Positions 39,809 through 40,661 of a DNA stretch of 40,661 nt are shown piece after piece; position 1 is the first letter of the stretch; each line of letters opens with the position of its first letter. The notes below the pieces were generated by a model. It was not told the DNA's origin. It made no database searches and saw only the letters and a program-made list of their open reading frames with translations. Origin of the DNA: CAYVMD01 sp964452465 (GTDB lineage Bacteria; Armatimonadota; JACIXR01); contig CAYVMD010000017.1 of assembly GCA_964452465.1 (NCBI GenBank), positions 1 through 40,661 of the forward strand, read 5' to 3'. A program made the position numbers and the translations under genes.

Positions 39809-40661
39809 TCAAGATGTGGCAATACTATCCTTCTTTAAGCGCTCCAGTTCCTCCCAAACCCTATATATCAATTCCCTAATCCCCTTCCCCTTTAATGCGC
39901 TTATTAGCAAGGGTTCTATATCTCTTTTCTTTAACACCTTGGTCTTTTCCTTTGTTTCTTGGGGCGTTAGGAGATCTACTTTATTGATCGCAACTATCTG
40001 GGAACGTTTCAGAAGCTCCTCGTTGTAGGCGGAAAGCTCCTTCAGCACCGTATCATAATCCCGAAGCAGGTCATCCCTCGTCCCATCCAGAAGATGAACG
40101 AAGAGACGACAACGCTCTATATGGCGAAGGAAGGTTATACCCAGCCCTGCTCCTTTATGCGAACCCTCTATTAGCCCCGGGATGTCGGCCATAACGAAGG
40201 ATTGGGATTCTCCCACATAAACGGTGCCCAAAACGGGATGAAGGGTGGTGAAGGGATAATCTGCTATTTTAGGGCGGGCTGAGGAAACCTTAGCCAAAAG
40301 GGTGGATTTACCCACATTGGGGAGCCCGATTATCCCCACATCCGCTAAAAGGTGGAGTTCCAGCCTTATCCTTTTCTTTTCCCCCTCCTCTCCCTTCTCT
40401 GCTATGCGAGGTGCTTGGTTCGTGGGTGTAGCAAAGCGTGCGTTTCCCCTTCCTCCCTTCCCTCCTCTGGCGACTATTATCCTTTGATGGGGAGTAGCAA
40501 GATCGCCCAGGAGTTCGCCCGTATCGACATCGTATACCAAAGTCCCTACCGGTACCCTTAGCACCAAATCCTCCCCATTCTTGCCATGCTTGTCCTTCCC
40601 TTGTCCGTGCTCCCCGTTTTCTGCCCGATAAACCCTCTTATAGCGGTAATCTATAAGGGTG
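39809..40661 (-). CDS. obg: Obg/CgtA GTPase, partial (start outside the window)
   Basis: 284 codons are visible; the N-terminus lies beyond base 40661, since the frame stays open to the edge (KRVYRAENGEHGQGKDKHGK is the glycine-rich Obg fold). The G motifs are complete: G1 GLPNVGKST, G2 region YPFTTLHPVLG, G3 DIPGLIEG, G4 NKVD and G5 SALKGKG. The protein ends soon after G5, so the C-terminal OCT domain found in some Obg proteins is missing. Obg acts in assembly of the large ribosomal subunit and in stress control. Confidence 0.95.
   Translation of the reverse strand, partial: TLIDYRYKRVYRAENGEHGQGKDKHGKNGEDLVLRVPVGTLVYDVDTGELLGDLATPHQRIIVARGGKGGRGNARFATPTNQAPRIAEKGEEGEKKRIRLELHLLADVGIIGLPNVGKSTLLAKVSSARPKIADYPFTTLHPVLGTVYVGESQSFVMADIPGLIEGSHKGAGLGITFLRHIERCRLFVHLLDGTRDDLLRDYDTVLKELSAYNEELLKRSQIVAINKVDLLTPQETKEKTKVLKKRDIEPLLISALKGKGIRELIYRVWEELERLKKDSIATS

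Noticed and set aside
1..40661. CRISPR array, tRNA or rRNA genes
   Set aside because: No regularly spaced repeats, no cloverleaf-like sequence and no rRNA signature were seen. The Cas4-like nuclease at 27207-27917 has no cas neighbour.

Overview
The window is a stretch of bacterial chromosome, about 40.7 kb, densely coding on both strands, with no rRNA, tRNA or CRISPR array that I could see. Several features suggest a member of the Armatimonadota or a related lineage, probably thermophilic. There are two type IV prepilin-like proteins with the N-terminus GFTLIELLVVIAIIAILAA and a C-terminal FADGH motif, a URO-D-family protein, a six-hairpin glycosidase lipoprotein, and an amidosugar pair (NagB-like plus LmbE-like). 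This taxonomic call is inference, not proof.

Left arm (1-3.9 kb, minus strand): phage tail and lysis genes. Read in transcription order they are a tail-terminator-like protein, a tail-tube-like protein, a tail assembly chaperone with a textbook -1 frameshift site (T TTT TTC), a short doubtful gene where a tape measure would be expected, an Ig-domain tail fibre and an N-acetylmuramoyl-L-alanine amidase cut by the window edge.

Middle (3.9-11.4 kb): host-type genes. A GntR/LacI hybrid regulator sits behind two tandem promoter-operator units. It is followed by a prepilin, a small membrane protein, a URO-D-like enzyme, a secreted glycosidase and a second prepilin.

Phage head cassette (11.5-14.75 kb, plus strand): protease-scaffold (with an internal in-frame start, as in lambda C/Nu3), lambda D-like decoration protein, lambda E-like major capsid protein, a small protein and a gp36-like (DUF1320) head-tail protein. 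It stops 1 bp before the end of a convergent host tyrosine autokinase. The head cassette ends exactly where the tail cassette would be expected to begin. Inverting about 3.9-14.75 kb would join the two into one collinear morphogenesis module. Terminase, portal, tape measure and baseplate are not in the window. This looks like a rearranged or domesticated phage module, possibly a gene-transfer-agent-like relic.

Right part (14.75-40.7 kb): host genes. A BY-kinase and a GHMP sugar kinase (minus strand) suggest surface polysaccharide synthesis. A long plus-strand run then carries a PpiC foldase, purE, proB, proA, an MFS exporter, a GlcD-type oxidase, a DUF362 ferredoxin, a PKD protein and acpS. 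After a convergent PD-(D/E)XK nuclease come a secreted SNase with two zinc modules, an MFS protein, a UbiA prenyltransferase, the Nnr NAD(P)HX repair enzyme, two membrane FHA proteins and a class III aminotransferase. The end holds two paralogous LolA-like secreted proteins (one fused to a TlpA thioredoxin) around a NagB-like/LmbE-like pair, and a partial obg.
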